Below, one piece after another: positions 12,919-25,268 of a stretch of DNA of 64,000 bases. This DNA is from Vanilla planifolia. Its lineage: Eukaryota; Streptophyta; Magnoliopsida; Asparagales; Orchidaceae. The position numbers were made by a program, and so were the translations under genes. Under the pieces are notes generated by a model. That model was not told the DNA's origin. It did not search any database and worked only from the letters and a program-made list of their open reading frames with translations. The stretch is from positions 22,138,593 to 22,202,592 of the forward strand of contig CM043875.1 in the NCBI GenBank assembly GCA_023846275.1, read 5' to 3'. Within the stretch, counting starts at the first letter, position 1; each line of letters opens with the position of its first letter.

Positions 12919-15900
12919 TGATGCAACCAATTTTTGTTTAATGAATCACCAAAAATTGGAGCTAACTCCTAGCCCATACAAACCAAGTCAAGATCTATCA
13001 TCATATAAATCAACACCCTTTTCTAAGATGTGACATATTGATATAATCCAATTCACTTTTTCAAAACTAAGAAAATTTACACTACACTTTTCTAAGATGA
13101 GTCATCACTATATAAATTAGCACACTTTTTTATGACATGTTATCACTAACTTTAAGTTCCTAATCTTATGGTTCACTACATCAAAAGAATATCCTCTTAC
13201 TAGGATTACTCCACTTACCACATTATTTTTAATTCAAATCATTATTAATTAGAATCTAGGCATTCTTTAGAATCTTAAATTCATCATTTAGGATACCCTA
13301 ACTCATTCAGATGCCACTTTTATTATTAGTCTTTACCCTTATCTTTATATGGTATCCTTCATAGGATTTCATTTCTTATCTAGCCTAACACTTGATCTTC
13401 TATTCAAATCCAAATTTATGGCTTTTACTTTTAGGTGTATTATCCAAGTTATGGCTACATCTAGCCAATGTTAGGCTCACACAACTTCTATTAGTTACTC
13501 TAATGCTATAAGAAAACCTAAGTCATCATATCCTTTCCTTAGACCCCTCCTAAGCCACACAAATGCCCCAAGCAACCATCAAGATATTAGCCTATGGCTT
13601 AAGACCCTAAATAAGATTACTCATGGTCATATGCAAGTCATTCATTAGTTTCACCCATAGGAATCTTTTCAAAACATGGCAACTCATTAATATAGGTTCA
13701 CACAAGTCTTATTAATAAATCATTTAATATTTTGTCTAGTCTAAGTCACTATGATCTTCCAAAGTCTCTCTTAAATCACTTACAAAACTCTTTAACTATA
13801 TAGGGTGTTAACCTATGATATAAGAGATAATAGGATTACTTAATATCTTACCCAAACCAACCATGTCTTGCTTAGGTTATCCATCATAAGAACAAGTAAA
13901 TTTTTCTTTATTTGTGCCTCGCATCTTCCTTCAAGGTCTAGACTAAGCCCACTTATCCTTATACAAGACTTCAACTAAGGAATTCTCCATCTCATGGCAT
14001 TATTCCAAGAATGCATAAGAATAACAAACTATTAATATCCATGATCTAATCTTAGGTTCATATCTAAGATTCTCTCTCATATAAATCAAGACCTAAAATA
14101 TAACTATAGCTTACCAATTGTTAATAACCTCAGTCTAATCCTAGAACCTTTTATAAGTATTTTTTCCTTATCATAAACCAAGTTTTAAAGCTTAACCAAG
14201 GCTAAACATATCTTATTTGAGTCCTGCCAAAATGCAATTAACCATAACCTTCCTTATGCTAACTAAGCTATACGGACTGCATCCAAATTTTATCCAAGAG
14301 TCTTACAAAACTAAGGCCAAAACAAAAGCATTCCTTGGACCATCCCTAATTTCTATCCTTAAGATTTCTGTGTTAAAAATCAAACTTAGGCATCTATTAA
14401 GCATAAACAACAATTACCCTAACCTTTACACTTATATGGCATAATTTATTAGGGTTCAGCTAAAAGCCTTAAATCTAAAAGAATGTCAATAAGGGATCAA
14501 TCACAAAATCATGAAAATCTATACAATCCTAATATATCCTTAGAGTTAATCATTCATAGCCAAAATTTATTCATCCTTGGTAGCCAACTACATCCCTAAC
14601 CAACCTAACTTACATCCAAAGCCCAAAATAGAGCCTTTCCAAGTCTCTCCTTTGAAATTAAGGATCATATTCACCTTAGAATCTACCAAGGTCTACATAG
14701 TGGTCTAAACCTTGCCTCACATGACTTAACCAAGCCATTTCATAAGCTTTCCCAGCATATTTGATGTAAGAACATTACTTGGCTATAAGAATCCTTAGGG
14801 TTTGGCTATGTTTCATGTTGCTACATTAAAGTTCATTGCCTAAACTAAGGTTAAGTTTGCAATAGGGGCTAACGTTAAAGTTTCTTATCATGGTTTCAAT
14901 GTAACCATAGATCCTTATAATATCATAGTTTAAGTTCAAGTTCAAGTTCAAGTTACAAGATTATCTTATCCAAACCAAAAATGTCATATAACATGTATGG
15001 TATATTCCTTGGAAAAATTAACTTCAATGTACAAAATTCAACTTTCACATTACATGAGATTTTTGGCCAAAATAATAAGAAATATTATCTCTATAAAACT
15101 TAGTTCAAGTATTCTATGACATATGTTAATTAAAATTATGAATTTCACGATTATTAATTAATCTAAACATTTTCTTACAATTCATCACTAATCAAATCAT
15201 AATATTCCATGTTTAAAGTATAAATAAAATATATCACTTACAATTAAGAAGATCATGCTATCTTATAAATACAAAAATTCATAATTTTTAATGAGTATCA
15301 TGACATCAATATGGAATTCAAATCTATCATGCTTTTAATCTTATAACCACAAATATCATATCTCAATTAAAGAATAACTGCTAACATAAGTCATTTTAAA
15401 ATTTAAGCTTTAGATATAATTTAAGAATTAATAAGAGATCTTATCCTTATCAAACAATTAATCTCAAAATATAGCTTCAACCTCTCAAGTAATGAAACAT
15501 ATTGAGCAATTCATTACTCTAAAAAACTTCATGTGGAAAACACAAACTAATCTCTTAAGCATGTTTGTTTAATAAAGAATTTAATCAACATGGCTTAATG
15601 TGAATCATGCTAGCATAAATGATTTTAAATTACAAAGTTGAATACATTTCATGGCTCAATAATGGATCTCAACAATATCAATCAATTAACCTCAAAATAA
15701 CCTTTAGTGTAAGCAAGATTGTCAAACATACATAAACTTATCAAAGCTTTAAGAATAAATCATTCAAGTGATATCTAGTCATGCTTTTATTATAAAACAC
15801 CAAGTCTGGGTTTAACCATTTAATAAGAACTTATCAACATAGCTCAATTTATTTTCACATGGAAGAGGCTTAGAAAATCTTATCATACTCATGTTCACAA

Positions 15901-17114
15901 AATCCACATTCATTTTACCAAAGTAATTGATTGAATTACCCATAATTTAGCTAGGTTTACTTGTATAATCTCAAGATTTATCCTACCTTTTAATCCAAGC
16001 AAAGGACTTTACTAAGGATAAGCTTTCTTTCTTTTAAATTTAGAGATCCTTCATCTTGTTCTTGCTCATAGGTAGTTCTTAGACCCTCATAGTCTTAGTT
16101 AGACCTTTAGGTAGAAGTATGACCAGGATTTTTTTAAGTTAATTAACAAAGCATCTTTTATAAAATAGCCACAAACCCTAATCTACTTTTAGGATTCATG
16201 GCCATGATTATCTAATAGATAAAATTCCTTTAATCTTAGTGTAACAACCTTTAACCAAGTCATTTTCTAAACCTTAGATCAAGGGCAACTTAATTCTAAT
16301 GTTTGAGATCAAAAGCAACTTAATTACAAAACCTTATTTATTTAATATCTCTATAAATACTAGTATTATACCTATATCATATTATATGATGAGCCAAATA
16401 TGTTTTTATCCACTAATAATTCCTCTGATCGTAATTGTTTAACCTAGTATTTGTACACGTATAATATACTTTGTACCACAATCGCCTGTCGTAACCTGAC
16501 AATTCCTATGTCCAATGTTTCCTTAATCTTGTTTGTACTAATTGTATTAATCATATTATATGATATACAAGCTCTCATGATACTCATTTTACTAGACTTA
16601 AAATATTTTCCTTCTCTTTATTATCGTACGAATATAATCAATGACTTCATACCCATACAATCATAATATTACTTGGACTAACTCATTATTTTATACAATG
16701 GCAACTTGTATGATTGTGTGGTTGGCCTTGTAAGATCGCTAACCAAGTTTTGTGCTTGACTTCATTTTCTCTCTTATTCGATTATATTGTATGATAAGCT
16801 TTTATCGTATGGATATGGTAACGATGTATCGTGAGACTCTATATTATCATAGTTATGTGATCACCATATAGTACTTATATAAAAAAGTGTTTTACAAAAA
16901 TTTTTTCTCTCCAGGTAATGCTTCAACTGATTATCTTGTACGATCAATCAAGATCATATTGTATAATTAGAAATGCTTTAATATAACTATTCATATTACA
17001 TCCCAATTTCTGCTCTTATTGATCATATTATACCATCTTTGATGACTATATTGCATGATCCGCATAATTAATCAAATTTGTAGGTATCTTAATTAATAAA
17101 ATATAGAAAAAACA
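12919..17114 (-). repeat. LTR copy C of the gypsy array
   Basis: This is the longest of the three LTRs and begins with TGATGCAACCAATTTT. It contains the segment (about 13300-14690) missing from copy B but partly present in copy A, for example the block around GTCTAAGTCACTATG at 13740 and at 1465. In the minus-strand reading it is the 5' LTR of unit 2. A short hexamer run (AAGTTC repeated about four times) lies near 14932-14955. The right edge is placed at AAACA before TACAAG. Confidence 0.55.
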
Positions 17115-20100
17115 TACAAGACTAGCCAAAAGAGTGGGGTAATAGAAGATCATGAATGAAGAATTGCTATACAAAATCTTTCATACATTTTCACCTTCAC
17201 TGCTTAACAAAGCTCTTGATTATTTATAGTAATCTTCTAACTATATTAAGTAATTTTTTCATCCCTCAAAGTAAGATTGGATTTATGCTTTTCAATTTCT
17301 TTTTAAACATATTATGAGTGATCCATTTCGCTTGATCAATTAACAAGGTAGAATCATAATCAATGCTTTGTGTTGATAGGAGCTTAGTGGCCTCACAACA
17401 AGGCATTGTGTTGATGAATTTTTTAATGTCCATAATAGGGGGTAATGTTAGTGAGATATCATAAAGCTTTGCTTTAATGCTATGTGTTGGATAGATTTTG
17501 TTTATGCTTTTTCATGACTCTAAAAAGTTGAGTGTAAATGCTTTTGTACCTACTCAATTTGAGTAAAAGAGTGAGTATATTATTGTAAGCTCAAGTGAGG
17601 GTGCTTGTGAGTGGATGAAGTTTAAGGATTAGGGGGGTTGAACCTCTTAAAAGTCCTTTTGTCTTATATTTTACTACACTTTATATTTATAGTTGCTTAC
17701 ATGCTCTAGAAGTCCAACAATCAAAATAAGAAAGAATTTTTTATTTATTGAATGTTTGATTAATCATAGTTCGCCCCACCCTCCCAATCACCCTAGGCAT
17801 GCCTATGAGCATAAGGAAATTAAGGGAGAAGAGAATACCTAATGTTGAACTGGCTATATCAAAATGATTAATACAAAAAGTGGTTCCAAAGCTTATTCAA
17901 ACATGAGCCAAATACATAAACAAAAGACCTTCAAATTATATTTTAAACATTTCAAATCATTAATAAGCTATATTGAGATGTAATAAGTCACTACAAAACT
18001 CAAGCACATATCTTGTAAGTTTTCACAAGTTTATCAATTCTCATAGATAGTTATTATCATTTTATTAATTTTTTAAGAATGTGACTTATTTTTATCTTTT
18101 CATTTTCTATTAGTACTTTTTCTTGTATTTCATATAAACAATTATTATAGAATAAGAAAAGATATTTGGCTTTTTGTTATTTTGAATAAAGATTATTTTT
18201 GTGATGAGATCCTCTACACAAGTCATAGGATAGCCTTTATCCATTATAGGTTGTAATTTAAAATTATTCACATCTTCAATCATCATCTCTATCACCTCCA
18301 CCCTCCTCCTCTTAAGTCATTATTGGTGTCTTTAATGCCTCAATCATTGCCACATACTGTAGTTGCTACAAATCCCACTTTGTGTGTAGTCTAATGTAAA
18401 CATTGCCAAACCACATGCATTAATATTTTAGTCATTATAAAAGCCTCTTCACTTAGCCAAGATTTGGTTGAATAAGTGCAAACCACCTTGAATCTATGCT
18501 AGCTATCCCATATTTACACTTGTTGCCCAATTGCAACAATTTTGCAAAATAATTTTAACATCCTTAACACTAGTTGATTACACCCATACAACATTGATGC
18601 TTATGTAATATCTTAGCTTTCATTCTTACATCTATGTAGTAGTTCTTGTATGATGTACTTAAGAAAACCACTTGTTGTGCATTCATTTATACACCTCCAT
18701 GCACAACACAGAGCAAGTCTACACACAAGCACCCTATGTTTTCATGGAATTAAAACCACCTTACACACCTGCATATACTCCCTTATATTGCTAGACCTTA
18801 CACCCAGTAGTAAGAATAGTACAACAATCTTTATATGCTAGTCCTTGCACCCTACAAATAGGAATATTGCACTATGCAAAAAGAGAAGTACCTTATGATA
18901 AGAATAATGCTTATTTTGTTAAACCCTAAGGCCCTTTATGTGAGTTTGATTATACCAAAATCATACATTATGTTTACTAATATATCACTTGAGTTTGTAT
19001 CTCAAGACAAGTATAAGCTTGTGATCTTTTAAGAGGTCGTGGCATAATCATTCACCACGGATCTCATAAAAAAAGTGCTTCAAACAATGGCTCAGCTCAT
19101 ATGAAAATTTTCTCTTGATGGTGTTCTAACTATCATGAGTGGTTCTTACTATTTTAGTATGATTATATTGTTAAAAGCTATGATCATTTATGACATTAAG
19201 ATCTCATGCATGTTTTAAATAAAATTACACATCCACTTGATTTCCAATCAATCATTGACATATCTTCCAACATCTTATAAGTCATGATCATCTAACAAGA
19301 CATAATCAAATAGATAAGTATAAACAAAGGTTTAGAATTGTACGATACTTAAAGTTACACTAATTATATAGTACGATGTACTTGTCTTACTGTACGATCA
19401 GTATTATAACTCTTGTATGAAATTAAATAGGATAATTTAATCATATGCCTGTTTGGAGTACCATTGCGTTATATTGTATGATTTCTTATATTATATTTTA
19501 TGATTAATTACACTACTTATACATTCCTATTAGCATGTAAGAAAATTTTCTAAATCTAGTATGAATTATAGTCATAGAGTATGATATGTATTTCTATATG
19601 ATAAGTTCATATATAAACTTAAGACTCAAGGAGAAAGAAAGAGAGTTAAAAGTTTTCTACAACATGATAACATTACATTTCTTTATACAATTTGATATAT
19701 CTTCAGAGTATGCAAGTCAAATAAAAGTTAAGATTCTAAAAATTTTATATGATACAATATTTATTTATCATATAACATGACTTTTTTCTTAGTATTATTA
19801 GAAGTAAATTTGTAGTATTTATGTAGTATGATATTCTTATCATATATGTATAAATGTATCAAAAAGAGTGTGGAGAAATTCAGATAGTACGATATTTATT
19901 CACTATACAGTATGATCTATTTCTATGTTGTAATTAAAGGTAATCAAATAATTTGACTTAGTGACTAAATAATTCATTTGAAGTCATCATAAAATAATCT
20001 AATGTAATGTCTAAACAATTCATTTGAAGTCATCATAAAATATAATTCAGCCAATTGTATAGTATAATTAGTGTTAAAATATAATAACAACTAATTTAAC

Positions 20101-20379
20101 TTTTTCAAAAAGAAATAGGTTATACCCATTTTTAGCTATTATTCATGCCATATTTGAATGTTTAATTAGTTGTTACATGTAAATAAGTGGTTTAACACTA
20201 GATAAAAAGCTAATGCAAAATCACTTAAGAAAAGAAGTACTTTCACCATCTTTACTACATTGAAAGAGCAATGCTATTTCAAATTTCTTGGAACATTCAT
20301 AAAGCCACTATGCTCACAAGTTTTATATTCTTTCTTTAGCTTGTTGTGGTAACTTCATTGCACATCTTAACATAGTGTG
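17115..20379. other. AT-rich DNA with weak repeat traces
   Basis: No gene is recognised. Between about 19330 and 19910 the heptamer GTACGAT or GTATGAT recurs many times; the same word is frequent in the ends of the LTR copies and near 48500-49400. The open frames here lack motifs and have the composition of the surrounding DNA. Confidence 0.4.
17540..17800 (+). repeat. Possible copia-type LTR 3' part
   Basis: The order of elements resembles plant Ty1/copia LTR ends: TTGTAAGCTCAAGTGAGGGT, then AGTGGATGAAG, a G-rich stretch with GGTTGAACCTC, then TTAAAAGTCC and a T-rich tail, followed near 17770 by TTCGCCCCACCCTCCCAA. No primer site follows it, so the call rests on pattern resemblance only. 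Confidence 0.3.
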
Positions 20380-20821
20380 CCACTTAAAAGAGTTTCTTTG
20401 GTTAAAGGTTTTATTATACAAGTTCCTTTTTACATTGAATTGTAACTTTATTGCTTTGAATACTTGTATTAATTTTATATTAAGGCTATTGTAAGACTCC
20501 TTTGTATAACTCTTTTAGACTATGTATTGATCCTTGTTGATCTTGATTTTTTAATTTTCACCACCCTATTATTTGATAAAAGGTGATTGTTATTAATATA
20601 AGCCTAATCTTTCATTACTAGAGATAGATGTAGGCTTTTTACGTGCTAATTGAACCACTTAAAATCTTTTTATCTTTTAATATTACTCTCAAATGACTTA
20701 TTCAATGTTAATCTACTTGTTTGTTTGCTTTCAAATTTTATAAAGTGTAATTCACTCCACCTCTTATAGGAAGGTTGGACTTTTAGTTCTACCTTTGCAT
20801 AGTACTCCTACCTCCTCTCCT
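20380..20821 (+). repeat. 3' part of a Ty1/copia-like LTR
   Basis: The segment runs through T-rich DNA to AATTCACTCCACCTCTTATA and a run of CTCCTACC-type sequence, as at the end of plant copia LTRs, and stops immediately before a primer-binding-site match. The 5' start of this LTR cannot be fixed. A similar stretch ending in AATTCACCCATCTCTTATAG lies at about 49580-50140, there without a recognisable primer site. Confidence 0.45.
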
Positions 20822-20833
20822 TAGTATCAGAGC
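20822..20833 (+). promoter_or_regulatory. Degenerate initiator-Met tRNA primer binding site
   Basis: TAGTATCAGAGC differs at one position from TGGTATCAGAGC, the usual plant primer site complementary to the 3' end of initiator methionine tRNA. Its place directly after an LTR-like end supports the call. Confidence 0.6.
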
Positions 20834-21120
20834 TAAACTTTTCTTAATGCATTTCTCCATCACCTTTTTGGTATTAGAGTTCGTTTTGTCCATGAACTAC
20901 ATCCATTATCTTTTTGTATGAAAGCTATAATTTTTCTTACACGTCTTCAACCATCATTTTGGATTAGAACAATATTTACTCCTACATAACTCCATTATTC
21001 CTTTGATGTCAAAACTTGGTTTTGTCTCCTCCATTTATCCATCCTTTCTACATCACTTTTGTGATTAGAGTTAGAACCAAATCATTATCTTTATCTTTTG
21101 ATATTAAAGCTATATTTTAG
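20822..21120 (+). repeat. Array of about seven degenerate 45-bp units, each starting like a primer site
   Basis: After the primer site the core (G)GTATTAGAGCT recurs in mutated form at about 20824, 20871, 20916, 20961, 21005, 21061 and 21100, spaced mostly 44-47 bases apart. Between cores each unit has a T/C-rich body with variants of CTTCATCCATCATTTTT. The array sits in what would be the leader between LTR and gag. No gag coding sequence is recognisable downstream. Confidence 0.5.
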
Positions 21121-21600
21121 TCCTTATACTTCTTCATTAATACTAAGTAATTAATAAAGACTAAGTTCTTTAGCAAGGAGGTTATGATAAGTTGGAAAGC
21201 TAATGCAGTATGGTTAATGAATGTTGGGATGGATGTGGCCACTCTTTTAGGAAAATGAAATGAAGTAGAAGTATGCAAAGGTGGAATCAATGCCATTAAT
21301 GGCTAAGTTAGTGAACATCATTAATGCAATGCATGAGATAAGGTAGGAACCATAACGCAACTTACTTTTGGGATGAGATCAGGATGGAATGGTGACTCAT
21401 ATAGGGGTAGTGGCATGTAGATGAATTAGTTTGCATCATTAATCAACCAAGTATTGGTAATCCATGAGCTATAATTAGTGGTGAGAGAGGGGAGAGAATT
21501 GTGGTTGATAAGTGAGAACTAAGTGTATTAAGCTTAAGTTAGGTTTTGTGTTTTCAAAATTTTACTAAGTATTATAATTGATACTATAATCTATAATGGG
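21121..21600. other. Anonymous DNA between retroelement leader and CACTA end
   Basis: Purine-rich on the plus strand between about 21170 and 21530, without a convincing open frame. It may be the body of the truncated CACTA-type element that ends at 21760, but nothing here identifies a transposase. Confidence 0.3.
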
Positions 21601-21760
21601 TAATATTTCTAATCTTTGTCACTGTTACAATAGTGACTCTATCCATTGACAAAGGTAAAAACTATGGAAACAATTATCACTATTGTAGTCGATAACATTT
21701 TTAGTAGTAGATTAAAAAATGGTGTAAAAAATTGTTACTACGATTGTTTTTCTAGTAGTG
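21601..21760. mobile_element. One terminus of a CACTA (En/Spm-type) DNA transposon
   Basis: The stretch ends in TTTTTCTAGTAGTG (21747-21760). Read on the other strand this is CACTACTAGAAAAA, the standard plant CACTA terminal inverted repeat. Inside it lie short subterminal repeats typical of such elements: GTCACT and AGTGAC as inverted arms at 21618-21637, then ATCACTATTGTAGTCG and TTACTACGATTG. No matching opposite end was found nearby, so the element is truncated or the other end has decayed. Confidence 0.65.
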
Positions 21761-24700
21761 TGTGCAAATCATTTCCAATTAACTTGAGTTAATGCAAATG
21801 TTGCCAAAGCATTAACATTATGGTTTATGCTTACCATCTTGATCAACATGCTTAGCTTTAAAGTACTCATGGAAATGATACACTAATTGAAGCCTCCATA
21901 TTTGCTTGTATAAAAATCATGTTTTAAATGTTTTCGATATGTAAGAGTATATTAAATCTTCGCTAAAGCTATGTTTGGAGACTAACATCCAGAAACTATT
22001 ATTGAAACCATAACCATTACAATAATTGTGTTTCAAAATCATAATATTTGAGACTTTAAAATCTTAGTAATTTATATAATAAAACAATCCAAATGTTTTT
22101 AAGTTGCTATTTTTTTAAAAGAACTTAAACTATTTATTTTTTAAGAATAAAAAAACTGCTTGTTAAACTCATAACAATGTTATTGAACCTCCATTTAAAT
22201 TTGCCATGCCCAAAACATTATGCAAGTTTTTGAAAAATCTAATAAATACTTAAAAAATATTGAACTTGTTTGAATCAAAAGTAAGTTAAGGTATCACACC
22301 ACTTGTATCCTACTGGTTGAATTAAAATCAACTTGACAGCATAGAAACCATGCGGCCATCACATCATGTAGAAACCTTGATCTATGAAAATCTGAACGTG
22401 CAAATGTATATATTCAAATGAGTATGACAACTCGATTCATTATGACATATGCATGTTGATGATGCTCTTTAGGTTGTTTCTATCACTTCTCTTCAAAAAA
22501 TTTGTTGTAATCTTTATATATTACATCATTAAAAAGTTTTGAAACAAAGTTGTGATTCCTGTTTAAGTTTATAAAAAAATCATCCAAAAGGGATACCCTT
22601 GTTCCAAGAAAATGAAAATAATTATGCTGCAAAGATTATTGTTAATAAAATAAATGGCTCATTGGACAATCATATAGAAAAAGAAGACAAAATCCAACTT
22701 GTTCAAGAAAGGGACCCTTTTATAATAGCCAGCTAAGAAACACCAACAAACTCGATGTCAAACCAAAGAAGTGGCCAATCATGTTCATCTTCAATCACCC
22801 ATCTATACCTTTGTATAAATTTTGTAAGAACTAAAACATCAAAAACAATACCTATCATGAATTATAATTTTCTTGAAAAACAAGTCAAATTGTTGTTTAA
22901 CTTATTATTTTTCTTATTCCACTAATGCTATATATTCAAACATTCTTAAGACATACATCAACGTTTACTTTTTGTTTCTAATAAATATGCTTTTCATACA
23001 ATAGAAATTTAAAAATCATTATTTAATTCTCATGGATGATTAATTAGTCAAATAGAGGAATATTTTGTAATGGTTGATTCATTTTGTACTCTCTCTCTCT
23101 CCATGTAAACGAGGTCAACAAACAGATAGTTAAGTCATACAATAAAAATGTTCATTATTTTTTGGAAGGTGGCGAAACTTACCAACATGCGTGCCAAATC
23201 TCTGATAAATTAATACATCTTTCCATTGAGCTGAAAGTTACCGCAATCATTTCTATAGTTTTGGAAATTCTAAAGTGCCATATGTAGCTCAAAACAGATG
23301 CCTTCTATCTTGATATTACAGGTTTTATTTTTTTAGTTTAATTATGTCATTTATAAATGATAAAGTCACCATAACGAATTGAAATATTGAATGCTTAAGC
23401 AGTTTTCATGGTAAAGTTGAATTGAGTATTGCATTGACCTTTTCTTTATGGCATCATCTTTGCAAGGACGTTTGGTCCTGCTTTTATTGCTTAAACCTTA
23501 AGAAATAATTGAAATTTATAATTTTAGCACTCAAATTTAATTAATATATGACATTCTATCTATTAAAAAAGGGATATAAGATAAAGTCAAACAAAAAAAT
23601 TTATCAAATTTTTTTAGATAATATAATGTTAATAGATAATGCATAATCCAATAAAATACTTCTAAAGTCACTTATATGTAAAAAAATTATAATTCATTTC
23701 ATATATAAATAGATAAGACATCACAAATTATGTAATATTAAATTATGATATTTTAAGATTAGTTATCAAAAAAAAATTAAAGGAAAATTTTCAAAACAAT
23801 TTCTCATAATTTTAAATATATATATATTATTTTGTATATCAAATTATTTGGTTGATAAATAAAAAATAAAAATAAGATATGAGAACTTTTTCAAAGTCAA
23901 CAATTTCTTGCTATTAAGATCCGTTACTGATGACTACGACATGATTGTTGAGATAATTAATTATGTCAGAAAAATTGAAAGAATTTGATAAAAAAGTATA
24001 GGGTTTAAATGACACAAAATGGTAATGTGGTTTATAGTATTTATGACATCAAGGATAAGTGGTGCGAATTGTCAATCAAATAGAGTAATAGTTGTCAAGT
24101 ATTGTGTGGACTATAATTGTCAATAGCTTTCGATGACATGTGGTGATCAAGCTTTAACAATAGATAACAAAAGGCAAAAATAATTTTAGTAGTTCAAAAA
24201 ACAAACAAAATAAATACATAACACCCTTTTATTCAATACTAATAAATAAAAATTAATTACTAATCTTTTATTTTATATCTTTGTTTTGAACAAAATGAAC
24301 ATACCAATAAGAATATGAGAATAATACCAAACTAAAGTTCCCATTTAGACCATAAAGATGGTGTATGTTACATTTGTAAAGAAAATTAATAATCATAGGG
24401 GTAAGTTAAAGTGAGTTTAGAATAACAATGAAGTAACGAAAAAGAAAATGTGTCATTTTTGTTAGACAAAATGGATTCTTTGAATTTGTTTGAACAAATA
24501 ACATAACAAAATAAATCACATAAATTTCTAACTTCTCATTCTCAACAAAAGAAAATATGAACATTTGAAATTTGATCTCAAAACTACTTATTTTAATTCA
24601 AATTTTTAAAGTGTTATTCAAGTTTGAATATGTGAAACAGATGACAAAATAAACATCACGGTATTGATTCAAAAATGTTTTGAGCATACCAGAAATTCAA

Positions 24701-24980
24701 AGCTTGACTAAATCATCTAAAGAATTTAGAAAATAAGTCAAGCATAGATAAACATAAGAGGCATGTCACAATTAATTAGGTAGCAAGTAGAGATCGATAA
24801 AACAAAAGCTAGAACAAGAATAATCATGAGCGTGGGATGATGCAGTGTTTTATATTTTATCAGAAAAGCTAATTATTGAAGAAACTTTAACATTCTAGAA
24901 TTTGTTCATTAAATTATTTAGTAAAATAGTATATTAAAAAATTTTAAAAGTTCTACATTGATGCTTGAATTAATATCAGA
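21761..24980. other. AT-rich DNA, nothing recognised
   Basis: About 3.2 kb without a supported feature. A slightly less AT-rich patch at about 22680-22860 has a TTTTATAATAG element, but no splice sites or coding frame follow convincingly. A 67-codon frame at 23084 shows no motif. Confidence 0.4.
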
Positions 24981-25212
24981 CGTGGGTGGAGTGCCGCGGC
25001 TAGAAGGAACTGAGTGAACAAAGTGCTCTTGACAGCAGTCGACGATGCTGGAGGTGGTTCAATTGGATGTCAGTTGTGAGAAGATGACATGGATAAGGCA
25101 AGTTGATAGCGATGGATCGAAGCTCGGAAGCGGGACAATAAGGGTGAAGAGTGATCAGAAGAGTTTCATCGTGATCCAAACAAGAAGAAAAGTCAGCTGC
25201 GTGTTTTCTTTT
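24981..25212. other. Short GC-rich anonymous segment flanking the LINE 3' end
   Basis: Base composition rises abruptly from the AT-rich DNA on the left, with several CpGs (for example GTGCCGCGGC and GCAGTCGACGATG). Frames are open on both strands for 75-86 codons, but neither shows a domain. Since it lies beyond the LINE poly-A tail it is either the pre-insertion target or an unrelated gene fragment. Confidence 0.4.
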
Positions 25213-25219
25213 CTTTTTC

Positions 25220-25243
25220 TTTTTTTTTTTTTTTTTTTTTTTT
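25220..25243 (-). other. LINE poly-A tail
   Basis: An uninterrupted run of 24 T on the plus strand (A on the element's strand) starts 25 bases after the ORF2 stop codon. Beyond it is an A/G-rich extension on the element strand. This defines the 3' end and the minus-strand orientation of the LINE. Confidence 0.85.
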
Positions 25244-25268
25244 GTTTGGATCATAAGCAAGTGCTTAA

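Noticed and set aside
22680-22860. Possible promoter and 5' exon near TTTTATAATAG
   Set aside because: No CpG rise, no donor with a T-rich intron, and no downstream coding sequence on that strand.
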